Shown one piece after another: positions 1 through 5,876 of a stretch of DNA of 5,900 bases. This stretch comes from Methanobacteriota archaeon. GTDB lineage: Archaea; Thermoplasmatota; Poseidoniia; Poseidoniales; Poseidoniaceae. The DNA lies in contig PBSP01000043.1 in assembly GCA_002726845.1 (NCBI GenBank), positions 4,309-10,208 on the forward strand, in the 5' to 3' direction. The position numbers were made by a program, and so were the translations under genes. Each line of letters opens with the position of its first letter. Position 1 is the stretch's first letter. Below the pieces are notes generated by a model, which had not been told where the DNA came from, did not search any database, and was given only the letters and a program-made list of their open reading frames with translations.

Positions 1-978
1 CAATCTGTGCAATTTCAGCACACGCTTGCTGTCCGTCAATCCAAGCATCGCATCTTCAAACGATTGACCGTTGGCTGCCATTGCGACAGGGAGCCCGTTG
101 TTCAGGGCAAGGGAGACTGATTTGCCGGTTACACCCGCCTTAAGATGGCCCGTCACCCGTTCTTCGAGCGCAGCAGTGAGCATCGACATCACCGCATCAG
201 CCCCTCCCTTTCCTTCGCGAAGGACAAATCCGTCAGGGATTGAAGCGGACCCTTCCTCATAGGTGCCTATTTCGCCATCGAGTTTCGCAACCACATCGGT
301 CAGCAGACGGGCATGATTGGCATCCAATTCGGTCCAAATTGCAAGCACAATCGTGCTGCTGGAAGCAAGAAGTAAAGATGCATCACCCATGTTTAACGAT
401 GCATAACCGTTGCCGTCACCTCCGAGGTTTTCTTGTTGAGCGTTCATAACTTCAGAAATGGAGGCCACAGTTGCTGCGAGATGTTCGGGCTCGCCAGGCA
501 AATCGCCCATGCTATCGATGAGGATGCCCTGGTCTGCAGCCAATCCTCCTCGAACGTGCTCATAACCCGAAAGGGCCTGCAACACTGCTGATATATTTCG
601 AGCAAACAATCGGTCTTTGAGTGCACTTCTTGCGCCTAGGCCTTGCGTATCGGCTTGGAACTCAAAAGCCTCAGGCAGCAACGCTGCTAAATCGGCAAAT
701 CCGTGCAAAGAACAACTCGAAGCAATCAGACGGTGCTGGTTTTTCTCCGCTTCCTCCATCGCTTCACGTGCATCAGCTCCGCCAAGCAGTTTGTTGGCAC
801 TTGAACCTTCACAAATCCATCCAACAATACGCCCTGAACGAATCAATCGATGGCCAAATGGAGTTTTGCGTCGGCCCACCCATGTTGTGATGAAGCCATA
901 ATCAAAAGGCTGAATTGTACCTTGTGATACGTCTATTTCATCATCAATTCGTTCAATGTGTGGTAAATCAAACATCAT
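1..978 (-). CDS. Roadblock/LC7-domain protein, 3' end outside window (partial)
   Basis: An uninterrupted frame of 326 codons runs from the ATG at 978 to the left window edge with no stop, so the C-terminus is missing. Residues about 130-235 look like a roadblock/LC7 domain: a strand with DQGILIDSMGD, a helix (EHLAATVASISEVMNAQQENLG), then GYASLNMGDASLLLASSSTIVLAIWTELDANHARLL, the usual strand-strand-helix ending. Roadblock proteins dimerise and commonly serve as platforms or regulators for small GTPases. Flanking it are two domains that resemble each other in outline: residues 20-80 (RSGRIVGWICEG, then a helix GADAREAMEEA) and residues 255-326 (SLALNNGLPVAMAANG, then SFEDAMLGL). Their shape recalls DUF2226- or DUF4388-like modules, which is my inference. 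The start overlaps the upstream gene's stop as ATGA, and GAGG lies 5' of it; a second ATG at 975 is equally possible. Family assignment is fairly secure, the role is not. Confidence 0.8.
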   Translation of the reverse strand, partial: MMFDLPHIERIDDEIDVSQGTIQPFDYGFITTWVGRRKTPFGHRLIRSGRIVGWICEGSSANKLLGGADAREAMEEAEKNQHRLIASSCSLHGFADLAALLPEAFEFQADTQGLGARSALKDRLFARNISAVLQALSGYEHVRGGLAADQGILIDSMGDLPGEPEHLAATVASISEVMNAQQENLGGDGNGYASLNMGDASLLLASSSTIVLAIWTELDANHARLLTDVVAKLDGEIGTYEEGSASIPDGFVLREGKGGADAVMSMLTAALEERVTGHLKAGVTGKSVSLALNNGLPVAMAANGQSFEDAMLGLTDSKRVLKLHRL

Positions 979-1349
979 ATCGCCTCAAGTTGTTTTGAAT
1001 TCCATTCTCTTCGCAGGCGCTCCAATTCGTATCGCCAAACGCCTTTTTTCCCATCTTTGCCTGAAAGATGAACATAGAGATCGTTCTCGAAACGATCGTA
1101 AAGGGTTAATCGCCGGCCTTCGATCCACGCTTCGAACAAGGTACCAAGGCCGAGTTTTTCACTGATCGAGCAACAATACGCCCATTGCTGACGTTGTTCC
1201 TCTGCAGTTTCTGGCCATTTTTTAGTGGTTTTGAGAACACTGCCAAATTGATCGATTAATCGGACGTGGTTTGCACCGTTAAGTCCGCAAAGTTGAGAAA
1301 ACAACCTCTCCGACATGCCAGCCCAAAGCGTTTGACAACAGCGTGGCAT
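975..1349 (-). CDS. Small protein with degenerate roadblock-like pattern
   Basis: This encodes up to 124 residues and is the first gene of a two-gene operon; its TGA overlaps the ATG of the downstream roadblock protein, which implies translational coupling. I do not recognise a named family. The core (MSERLFSQLCGLNGANHVRLIDQFGSVLKT, residues 12-41) matches the usual opening of a roadblock domain: a helix, then a strand ending in a D-x-x-G turn. A central helix (about 49-65) leads to strands around GLGTLFEAWIEGRRLTLYDR and DLYVHLSG, then a basic C-terminal helix (GVWRYELERLRREW). No signal peptide or membrane segment is visible. The start is uncertain: the ATG at 1349 follows directly on an in-frame TGA, while the ATG at 1316 (residue 12) fits the domain boundary better. 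Neither has a strong ribosome binding site. It could instead be an unrelated alpha/beta protein. Confidence 0.7.
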   Translation of the reverse strand: MPRCCQTLWAGMSERLFSQLCGLNGANHVRLIDQFGSVLKTTKKWPETAEEQRQQWAYCCSISEKLGLGTLFEAWIEGRRLTLYDRFENDLYVHLSGKDGKKGVWRYELERLRREWNSKQLEAI

Positions 1350-1372
1350 TCAAGAACTTTCCCGAAACTCTT

Positions 1373-1385
1373 CCCCCGTAGGGGG
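1373..1385. repeat. Short GC hairpin, CCCCC-GTA-GGGGG
   Basis: A perfect 5-bp G/C inverted repeat with a 3-base loop lies 24 bases upstream of the ATG at 1349, in the likely leader of the minus-strand operon. It has no adjacent T-run on either strand, so it is not a convincing terminator. A role in the leader RNA is possible but unsupported. Confidence 0.4.
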
Positions 1386-1394
1386 ATTTGGCAA

Positions 1395-1408
1395 CCTAAA
1401 GTAAAAAT
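1395..1408 (-). promoter_or_regulatory. Possible TATA-like element for the roadblock operon
   Basis: On the minus strand this reads ATTTTTACTTTAGG, an A/T-rich stretch centred about 50 bases before the ATG at 1349. With the usual archaeal spacing of roughly 25 bases it would start transcription near 1376, giving a leader of about 27 bases. The match to the archaeal TATA consensus is loose and no separate BRE is clear. Confidence 0.3.
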
Positions 1409-1486
1409 CCAACTGCAAATTTCCAAAACGGCGAACGCGGTGGAACAACACGGCATACTTTTCCGCGCATTTCTCGGTCAAAACGG

Positions 1487-1508
1487 GGAAAATATTTGGA
1501 TATTTTCC
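1487..1508. repeat. Inverted repeat 1 (9-bp arms, 4-base spacer), candidate operator
   Basis: The left arm GGAAAATAT (1487-1495) and right arm ATATTTTCC (1500-1508) are exact reverse complements around TTGG. The repeat sits in the divergent spacer about 90 bp upstream of the thiolase ATG and 140 bp upstream of the roadblock operon. It is followed by a second inverted repeat whose centre lies 29 bp away. The near-symmetric, A/T-rich layout suits a dimeric DNA-binding regulator; that role is inferred. Confidence 0.55.
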
Positions 1509-1513
1509 AATTG

Positions 1514-1539
1514 AATTTTCAAAAATTGAATTGAAAATT
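1514..1539. repeat. Inverted repeat 2 (9-bp arms, 8-base spacer), candidate operator
   Basis: AATTTTCAA (1514-1522) and TTGAAAATT (1531-1539) are exact reverse complements. A direct repeat AATTGAATT also occurs at 1509-1517 and 1524-1532, 15 bp apart, interleaved with the inverted repeat. The right arm runs into the TATA-like stretch at 1534-1543, so a protein bound here would compete with TBP for the thiolase promoter. No sequence similarity to the first inverted repeat beyond A/T-richness is evident. Confidence 0.55.
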
Positions 1540-1543
1540 TTAT
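1534..1543 (+). promoter_or_regulatory. Probable TATA box of the tRNA thiolase gene
   Basis: The A/T-only stretch AAAATTTTAT lies about 55-60 bases upstream of the ATG at 1597. Normal archaeal spacing places the transcript start near 1563-1568, close to the first GGAGG at 1562-1566. The RNA would then carry a leader of about 30 bases. It is the best TATA-like match in the plus direction, although AATATTTGGATATTTT just upstream (1491-1506) is an alternative. Confidence 0.4.
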
Positions 1544-1561
1544 CCTTTCGAATCATCAATC

Positions 1562-1587
1562 GGAGGCGTTTAATGGAGGTGACGTGA
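1562..1587 (+). promoter_or_regulatory. Leader with two Shine-Dalgarno matches and a 4-codon mini-ORF
   Basis: GGAGG (1562-1566) stands six bases before an ATG at 1573 that opens a four-codon frame (Met-Glu-Val-Thr) ending in TGA at 1585-1587. Inside it lies GGAGGTGA (1575-1582), a complete match to the 16S anti-Shine-Dalgarno, but 14 bases before the thiolase ATG at 1597, which is longer than usual. In the thiolase frame the TGA at 1585 blocks any earlier start. Translation of the mini-ORF would cover the thiolase's own ribosome binding site, so it could modulate initiation; it may also be coincidence. Confidence 0.35.
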
Positions 1588-1596
1588 CCAATCGAC

Positions 1597-2604
1597 ATGG
1601 CCGAGGCAACCCAGAGTCCATTTCAGGCACCAGTCTGCGATGTGTGCGGAAGGGATGCGGTTGTTGAACAAGCCTATTCTGGCCGAATTTTGTGTGGACA
1701 TCATTTGGAGAAATCCATACGTAAGAAAGTGGGAAAGGAGTTACGAAAGCAATTGCACCTCGACAAGTCGAAACCAACGACTGTGTTTGTAGCAATCTCT
1801 GGGGGTAAAGACTCAGCAGTCTTGTTAACGGTTCTTGTGGATTTGATTGGCATGCGTAGAGACGTCCGCATCGTTGCGGGTTGTGTTGATGAAGGTATAG
1901 AGGGCTATCGTCCACCCTCATTGCAGTGTGCAATTGATTTGTGCGATGATCTCGGTGTCGAGTTTATCACCACAACCTACAAACAACTCAATTTCAAACA
2001 CATGGATGATGTTGTAAAACGGCTTCCAGTCATTTCAGAATCGAAAGAACGGGTGTCCACAATGCCTTGCTCGTATTGTGGCGTATTTCGCCGACAAGGC
2101 ATCAATGCCCTTGCAAAACAAGTTAATGCCGATGTCGTTGCGCTTGGACACAACCTGGATGACATGGCTCAAACCGTTTTAATGAACATGACCAATGGGG
2201 ATATCGATCGAACTCTCCGCCTCGCCCCCCATACAGACGCTCCAGTGAATGGGCTACCTCCGCGAATCGTTCCTCTACGGTGGATACCTGAGCAGGAAAT
2301 TCACCTCCTCGCTTTACACAAACAACTCCCAATCCATCATGAGGAATGCCCATATGCCCAAGGAGCACTTCGATGGCGATATCGTGACATTGTTGCTCAA
2401 CTGGAACAAGATGTTCCTGGTACGCGACACAGCCTTGTCCGCATGTCCGACAACATCAAACAGGTCGCACGCAGAGGAGCTCCTCTGATTCAATCGCACC
2501 CGACAACGTGTGAGCGTTGTGGATCACCAACATCTGGAGCGACATGCAAAGCATGCGATATGCGTGATTTACTCGACGTTGATTTAGATGAGATTACGGA
2601 TTAG
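1597..2604 (+). CDS. ttuA: tRNA 2-thiolation enzyme, Ncs6/TtuA (CTU1) family
   Basis: This 335-residue PP-loop ATPase adenylates a tRNA uridine and replaces its C2 oxygen with sulfur. In archaea the sulfur donor is usually a ubiquitin-like carrier protein. The target is either U34 of Lys, Glu and Gln tRNAs (Ncs6/NcsA) or U54 (TtuA of thermophiles); the sequence does not decide, and U34 is likelier if the host is mesophilic. Visible marks are an N-terminal zinc motif CxxC (14, 17) with CxxH (33, 36), the ATP-binding SGGKDS at 68-73, PCSYC (C158, C161) and C251, which correspond in spacing to the [4Fe-4S] ligands of TtuA, GHNLDDMAQT at 184-193, and a C-terminal zinc ribbon (C305, C308, C317, C320). 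All key residues are present and the length is normal. The ATG at 1597 is the first possible start after an in-frame TGA. The 3' end overlaps pyrI tail to tail. Confidence 0.93.
   Translation: MAEATQSPFQAPVCDVCGRDAVVEQAYSGRILCGHHLEKSIRKKVGKELRKQLHLDKSKPTTVFVAISGGKDSAVLLTVLVDLIGMRRDVRIVAGCVDEGIEGYRPPSLQCAIDLCDDLGVEFITTTYKQLNFKHMDDVVKRLPVISESKERVSTMPCSYCGVFRRQGINALAKQVNADVVALGHNLDDMAQTVLMNMTNGDIDRTLRLAPHTDAPVNGLPPRIVPLRWIPEQEIHLLALHKQLPIHHEECPYAQGALRWRYRDIVAQLEQDVPGTRHSLVRMSDNIKQVARRGAPLIQSHPTTCERCGSPTSGATCKACDMRDLLDVDLDEITD
2584..2604. other. Tail-to-tail overlap of convergent genes (21 bp)
   Basis: The thiolase TAG (2602-2604, plus) and the pyrI TAA (2586-2584, minus) lie inside each other's coding sequence, so the last seven codons of each gene share DNA. 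Each transcript must therefore end inside, or read antisense into, the other gene. No hairpin or T-run terminator is apparent at the junction. Confidence 0.85.
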
Positions 2605-3060
2605 TTTGTTCAAATCTTGTGGACGCTCGCAATAATGACAACGCAGTGTTAGCGGTGCGGTTTTCGCAACTCGTAGTCGATGCGGCAACGGCTCTCGAGG
2701 ATTTTGGGTGATGCAATTTGAGAATGTGCAACGGACAACGTTTCGAACCTCGTCGCCGAGATTGACGTTCAATTTCTCAGCGACTGAATACGCTCGAATG
2801 ATGGCAATGCTGGAGTCTGGAGCTACCAAAGCCAATCGATCGAGTTCGGATTGGGTTAATTCACGATCCTCAACTTTGATGATGTCTTTTGCCCCCATCT
2901 TCTTGGAAGGTACGTTCATAACAAGGGAAACGGGAACCGATGTATCTCCAGAGAGGTTGAGTAATTCAAGCACTTTAAGCGCTTGACCGGACGGTATGTG
3001 GTCGATTACAGTGCCGTTTTTGATGGCTGTAACCCTTCGCATGTTGTGTTCGCCTACCAT
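2584..3060 (-). CDS. pyrI: Aspartate carbamoyltransferase regulatory subunit
   Basis: PyrI binds nucleotide effectors and links catalytic trimers into the allosteric holoenzyme in the cytoplasm. The N-terminal allosteric domain shows AIKNGTVIDHIPSGQALKVLELL, then MGAKDIIKVEDREL; D20, K62 and K96 align by eye with the nucleotide-contacting D19, K60 and K94 of the E. coli protein. The C-terminal zinc domain has C111-x4-C116 and C141-x2-C144, the four ligands that hold the interface with PyrB. The 158 residues compare with 153 in E. coli. I chose the ATG at 3060 because GGAGGTGA ends six bases upstream and the ATG overlaps the pyrB stop as TGATG. The GTG at 3063 and the ATG at 3042 (MRRVTAIKNG, nearer the usual family start) are alternatives. 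It is cotranscribed behind pyrB, which suits a fixed subunit ratio. Confidence 0.96.
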   Translation of the reverse strand: MVGEHNMRRVTAIKNGTVIDHIPSGQALKVLELLNLSGDTSVPVSLVMNVPSKKMGAKDIIKVEDRELTQSELDRLALVAPDSSIAIIRAYSVAEKLNVNLGDEVRNVVRCTFSNCITQNPREPLPHRLRVAKTAPLTLRCHYCERPQDLNKLIRNLI

Positions 3061-4004
3061 CACGCATCACCTCCTTCGATTGAAGCGGGAACTTCGATGC
3101 CCAACAATCGACAAAGCAATGCCATTCGAGCAACAACGCCGTTGAACGCTTGCTCGAAATAACGAGCATGGCGGGTTTGATCAACGCTGGGATGGATTTC
3201 ATCGACACGAGGTAGTGGATGCAATATGACCATCTCGGATTTTGCATTATCAAGGTCCCTTGCATGCAACTTGTAAGCGCCAGCGACCTTCGAATATTCA
3301 TCTTCATCAGCGAATCGTTCTTTTTGGATTCGGGTCATGTACACGACGTCTGCTTTGTTGATGTTGCCGAGTAGGTCTTCGGTTTCTGTGACATCAGCAC
3401 CATGTTGACGCAAATCTTCGACGATTTCTGTTGGCATACGCAACAACTCGGGGGATGCAAAAATCAAACGACAACCAAATCGAGCAAGAGCGTGAGACAG
3501 GCTGTGGACGGTTCGTCCATAACGCAGATCGCCTGCAAGAATAACCGTCAATCCTTCGATTGAGCCATGGGATTGTTGGATGGTAAACAGGTCGAGCATG
3601 GTTTGTGTTGGGTGGTGACCTGCTCCATCACCGCCGTTGAGAATAGGAACGTCCGCTGCATCTTGTGCGTATCGTGCAGCACCTTGTCTCGGATGTCGCA
3701 TAGCGATGATATCTGTGTATCCGTCAACCATTTGAATGGTATCGAACAAGGTTTCGCCTTTGACAACAGAGGATGTTTTGACATCCCCCAGATTAACAAC
3801 ATCGCCACCAAGTCGCTTCATTGCTGTTTCAAATGACATCCTCGTACGTGTGCTCGGTTCGAAAAAGAGATTGCCGAGAATTTTCCCCTTCAGGAGAGGT
3901 AGGTAGGTTTCTCCTCGTGCAACGGGAAGGAGCCGCTCAGCATCTGCCAGAATGTTGTATATGTCTTCGTTGGTCAAATCGTCCATCGTGATGAGTCCTT
4001 TCAT
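3060..4004 (-). CDS. pyrB: Aspartate carbamoyltransferase catalytic subunit
   Basis: PyrB condenses carbamoyl phosphate with L-aspartate to N-carbamoyl-L-aspartate, the committed step of pyrimidine synthesis. With the ATG at 4004 the protein has 314 residues, the normal size. The carbamoyl-phosphate site is FFEPSTRTRMSFE (STRTR at 51-55). S78 and K82 of the SSVVKGET loop, which reaches in from the neighbouring chain, are present, as are R103, HPTQ (H131, Q134), GDLRYGRTVHSL (R164), TRIQKER (R225, Q227) and the HPLPR loop at 262-266. No catalytic residue is missing, and aspartate rather than ornithine specificity fits these motifs. The frame stays open upstream to a TTG at 4169, but those 55 residues are unlike the family and would overlap the divergent gene. 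An AAGGGG about seven bases before 4004 supports this start; an ATG at 3986 is the alternative. Its end overlaps pyrI. Confidence 0.97.
   Translation of the reverse strand: MKGLITMDDLTNEDIYNILADAERLLPVARGETYLPLLKGKILGNLFFEPSTRTRMSFETAMKRLGGDVVNLGDVKTSSVVKGETLFDTIQMVDGYTDIIAMRHPRQGAARYAQDAADVPILNGGDGAGHHPTQTMLDLFTIQQSHGSIEGLTVILAGDLRYGRTVHSLSHALARFGCRLIFASPELLRMPTEIVEDLRQHGADVTETEDLLGNINKADVVYMTRIQKERFADEDEYSKVAGAYKLHARDLDNAKSEMVILHPLPRVDEIHPSVDQTRHARYFEQAFNGVVARMALLCRLLGIEVPASIEGGDA
3067..3074 (-). promoter_or_regulatory. Ribosome binding site of pyrI, inside pyrB
   Basis: On the minus strand this reads GGAGGTGA, the full anti-Shine-Dalgarno complement, and it encodes part of the last residues of PyrB (Gly-Gly-Asp). 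It ends six bases before the ATG at 3060 and so decides between the GTG at 3063 and that ATG. Confidence 0.75.
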
Positions 4005-4112
4005 GGCATGTCCCCTTCGTTGCCAACCATCCAAGCACACCCTTGAACATTGTTGCCCAACAGTATGCAAAGAGTCGGTGGGTTCATCATCAAAACCGTT
4101 TCTGGTACAATC
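4005..4112. promoter_or_regulatory. Divergent promoter region between pyrB and the membrane protein gene
   Basis: These 108 bases must hold start signals in both directions. The best candidate is CTTTGCATACT on the minus strand (about 4062-4072), a loose TATA match that would start the pyrBI message about 30-40 bases before the pyrB ATG. In the plus direction nothing stands out, and there is no ribosome binding site before 4113. No clear inverted repeat was seen. Confidence 0.35.
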
Positions 4113-5876
4113 ATGCTCTGGGGCGATGTGGATGAGGCGATTAAAGCCGAACGCTTGCTCAGAATTCAAAGAATCGAACGATTGAGTACCATCTGTGCTC
4201 TCTTTTGCTTAAGCGGCGCAGTTTGGTTGGCTTGGCCTGTCCTCAAAGATGCATTTGCGGGTGATGCGAGTCTTCTTTCTGGACTTGGCATGCCGGTTCT
4301 TGTCTTGCTTTGGGGAATTGTGATTCAAGATTTAATTTTGGATGATCCTCGGGCAAGAACGCGTATTGGAGCTGCTTCCAGTATTATTTGGCCCGTTTTG
4401 TTGATGTTTTCCATACGGGCCTTTTCCACAGATTTGTCCTCCTTACTTGCTGCGTTGCTGTTCGCTGGGCTTGGTCTCGCCATGTACCGCTCGTCGGCGC
4501 AAACACTCCGTGGCGGTATTGATGTTCTGCGGTTCCGAGCGATGATGACAGGTATCGGAGGGCTCACAGTCCTCGGAATGCTCATCGGCGACCGTGCTGG
4601 TCAAACCTGGATTGATGATCTGAGTGATTGGGGTCACCCACTTCTGAGCATACTTGTCTTGGGTCATGTAGCATATCTGTGGTTTGCAGGTGACGACATG
4701 CGAGAAGAGCGAAAGATGTTCCGAAAAGAACTGGATTCAATCGAAAATCGCCTGTTGGTTCTACGCTCGCAAGGCGCTGCTGTAGATCAGGCCAGCAGTC
4801 TTGTGATGACTGCAAAACAAGAAGGTCATATCGATCCTCTCTTCGGAATACGCCTTCTTCAAGAGGCTTCAGAAGACATGGAGCGCTCGCTTTCGCTTGC
4901 TACAGATGTCGACGTTGTTCGTCGTGAAGCACTGTTGGTGATTCAGGATGCTGAAGCGATGGCACCTCTAGCAAAACGACCAAGAAAATCCTACGAAATG
5001 GGGGAGCGAGAAGTAACGCTGGGCTCGTTAAGAGAGGCGGAGGTTTTGTTTCGTCAGGCGAAGCGTCGAGCGCAAGAAATTGTCGCATGGTGGGAAAAAG
5101 CCGAGGAATCGATACGAGTCGCTGAAGAATTGCTTACGGGTCAATCCGGTGCAACCATCGAGGGTTTGAGACAAATCATCCGTGATGCTAAGAAGCAACT
5201 CGAACGTGAAGCTCCAAAGAAAGCCTTCGAATTGGCATGCGTTGTTCCGATACAACTGCAAGCGGATGGTGATGCACGCGAGCGAGCAATCGAGGTATTG
5301 AAGGATGCAGCAAAAGCGCTGAAATCAAGCGACGGCTTTGATACAACGGAACTTGAACAACGGCTTGAGCATGCAGAGGATGCTCTTGAAGCCGGTGATA
5401 CAGGTCAATCGATCGGCCTTGCCGAAGGAGTCATTCGCGTCATTCAGGTTGAACGGGAGGCGATGGAAATTGTCCGGCGTGCTCTACGTCAAAGAAAGAA
5501 ACTTATCCAACGGTTTGAAACGCTTGAAGATGCAGAAGAATGGAATAATCGCCTCCAGCAGGTACAACAATCGGCCGATGAGCGTCAGTGGAGTCATGCT
5601 GCAACCTTACTTGAACGCCTCACTACCGACTTGGATGCGCTAGGAAATGAGCAGGATGAAGCAAAAGCGCTCCTCGACTTTGTGCGACAGGAGTGGACCG
5701 TCTTAAGAAATCAGTGCGATGCATCGAGCATTCCGTATTCTGATGAGGACATGAAGCAAACAGAGGCCGCATTGTCCATCGCCGAAGAGCGACTTAATGC
5801 GGGTCAAATTGAGGCTGCTTTGGACCAACTAGGACAAGCAGATGCTTCCATGGAGCGTCTGCGCAGACGTGTCTGA
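4113..5876 (+). CDS. Unrecognised six-helix membrane protein with long helical-repeat cytoplasmic tail
   Basis: I do not recognise this 587-residue protein. After a short basic N-terminus, about six hydrophobic segments occur at residues 24-44, 57-76, 84-104, 108-125, 143-160 and 174-192. They are followed by roughly 390 charged residues, strongly helical and rich in Glu, Ala, Arg and Leu, with no catalytic motif. Hairpin units recur in this tail: about 224-261 (AKQEGHIDPLFGIRLLQEASEDMER), 414-444 (AEDALEAGDTGQSIGLAEG), 479-510 (ADERQWSHAATLLERL) and 547-583 (AEERLNAGQIEAALDQLGQADASMER). The shared outline, Ala-rich helix, Gly or turn, helix with L-x-x-A, resembles TPR-like or coiled-coil scaffolds. 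An even number of membrane helices would leave both ends on the same side, probably the cytoplasm. The start is uncertain: the frame reaches ATG 4065 and TTG 4050, but none has a ribosome binding site, and 4113 gives a compact basic N-terminus. Confidence 0.85.
   Translation: MLWGDVDEAIKAERLLRIQRIERLSTICALFCLSGAVWLAWPVLKDAFAGDASLLSGLGMPVLVLLWGIVIQDLILDDPRARTRIGAASSIIWPVLLMFSIRAFSTDLSSLLAALLFAGLGLAMYRSSAQTLRGGIDVLRFRAMMTGIGGLTVLGMLIGDRAGQTWIDDLSDWGHPLLSILVLGHVAYLWFAGDDMREERKMFRKELDSIENRLLVLRSQGAAVDQASSLVMTAKQEGHIDPLFGIRLLQEASEDMERSLSLATDVDVVRREALLVIQDAEAMAPLAKRPRKSYEMGEREVTLGSLREAEVLFRQAKRRAQEIVAWWEKAEESIRVAEELLTGQSGATIEGLRQIIRDAKKQLEREAPKKAFELACVVPIQLQADGDARERAIEVLKDAAKALKSSDGFDTTELEQRLEHAEDALEAGDTGQSIGLAEGVIRVIQVEREAMEIVRRALRQRKKLIQRFETLEDAEEWNNRLQQVQQSADERQWSHAATLLERLTTDLDALGNEQDEAKALLDFVRQEWTVLRNQCDASSIPYSDEDMKQTEAALSIAEERLNAGQIEAALDQLGQADASMERLRRRV

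Noticed and set aside
617..901. Overlapping plus-strand open frames opposite the roadblock gene
   Set aside because: They are antisense to a longer frame with a recognisable domain and yield low-complexity products with no family pattern.
1373..1385. GC hairpin as a transcription terminator
   Set aside because: The stem is only 5 bp and there is no T-run on either side; it lies upstream of, not after, a gene.
1350..1598. Minus-strand open frame of 82 codons directly upstream of, and in frame with, the small roadblock-like gene
   Set aside because: It covers the A/T-rich spacer with its inverted repeats, its product has no recognisable pattern, and it would start inside the thiolase start region. 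It is most likely chance open sequence.
1597..2604. Assignment of the PP-loop protein as TilS or another PP-loop ATPase
   Set aside because: The paired zinc motifs at both ends and the C158/C161/C251 set are characteristic of the Ncs6/TtuA group, not of tRNA-Ile lysidine synthetase or NAD synthetase.
4005..4169. N-terminal extension of pyrB to the TTG at 4169
   Set aside because: It adds 55 residues not found in the family, starts from a rare codon, and would overlap the divergent membrane gene. The ATG at 4004 gives the normal length and has a ribosome binding site.
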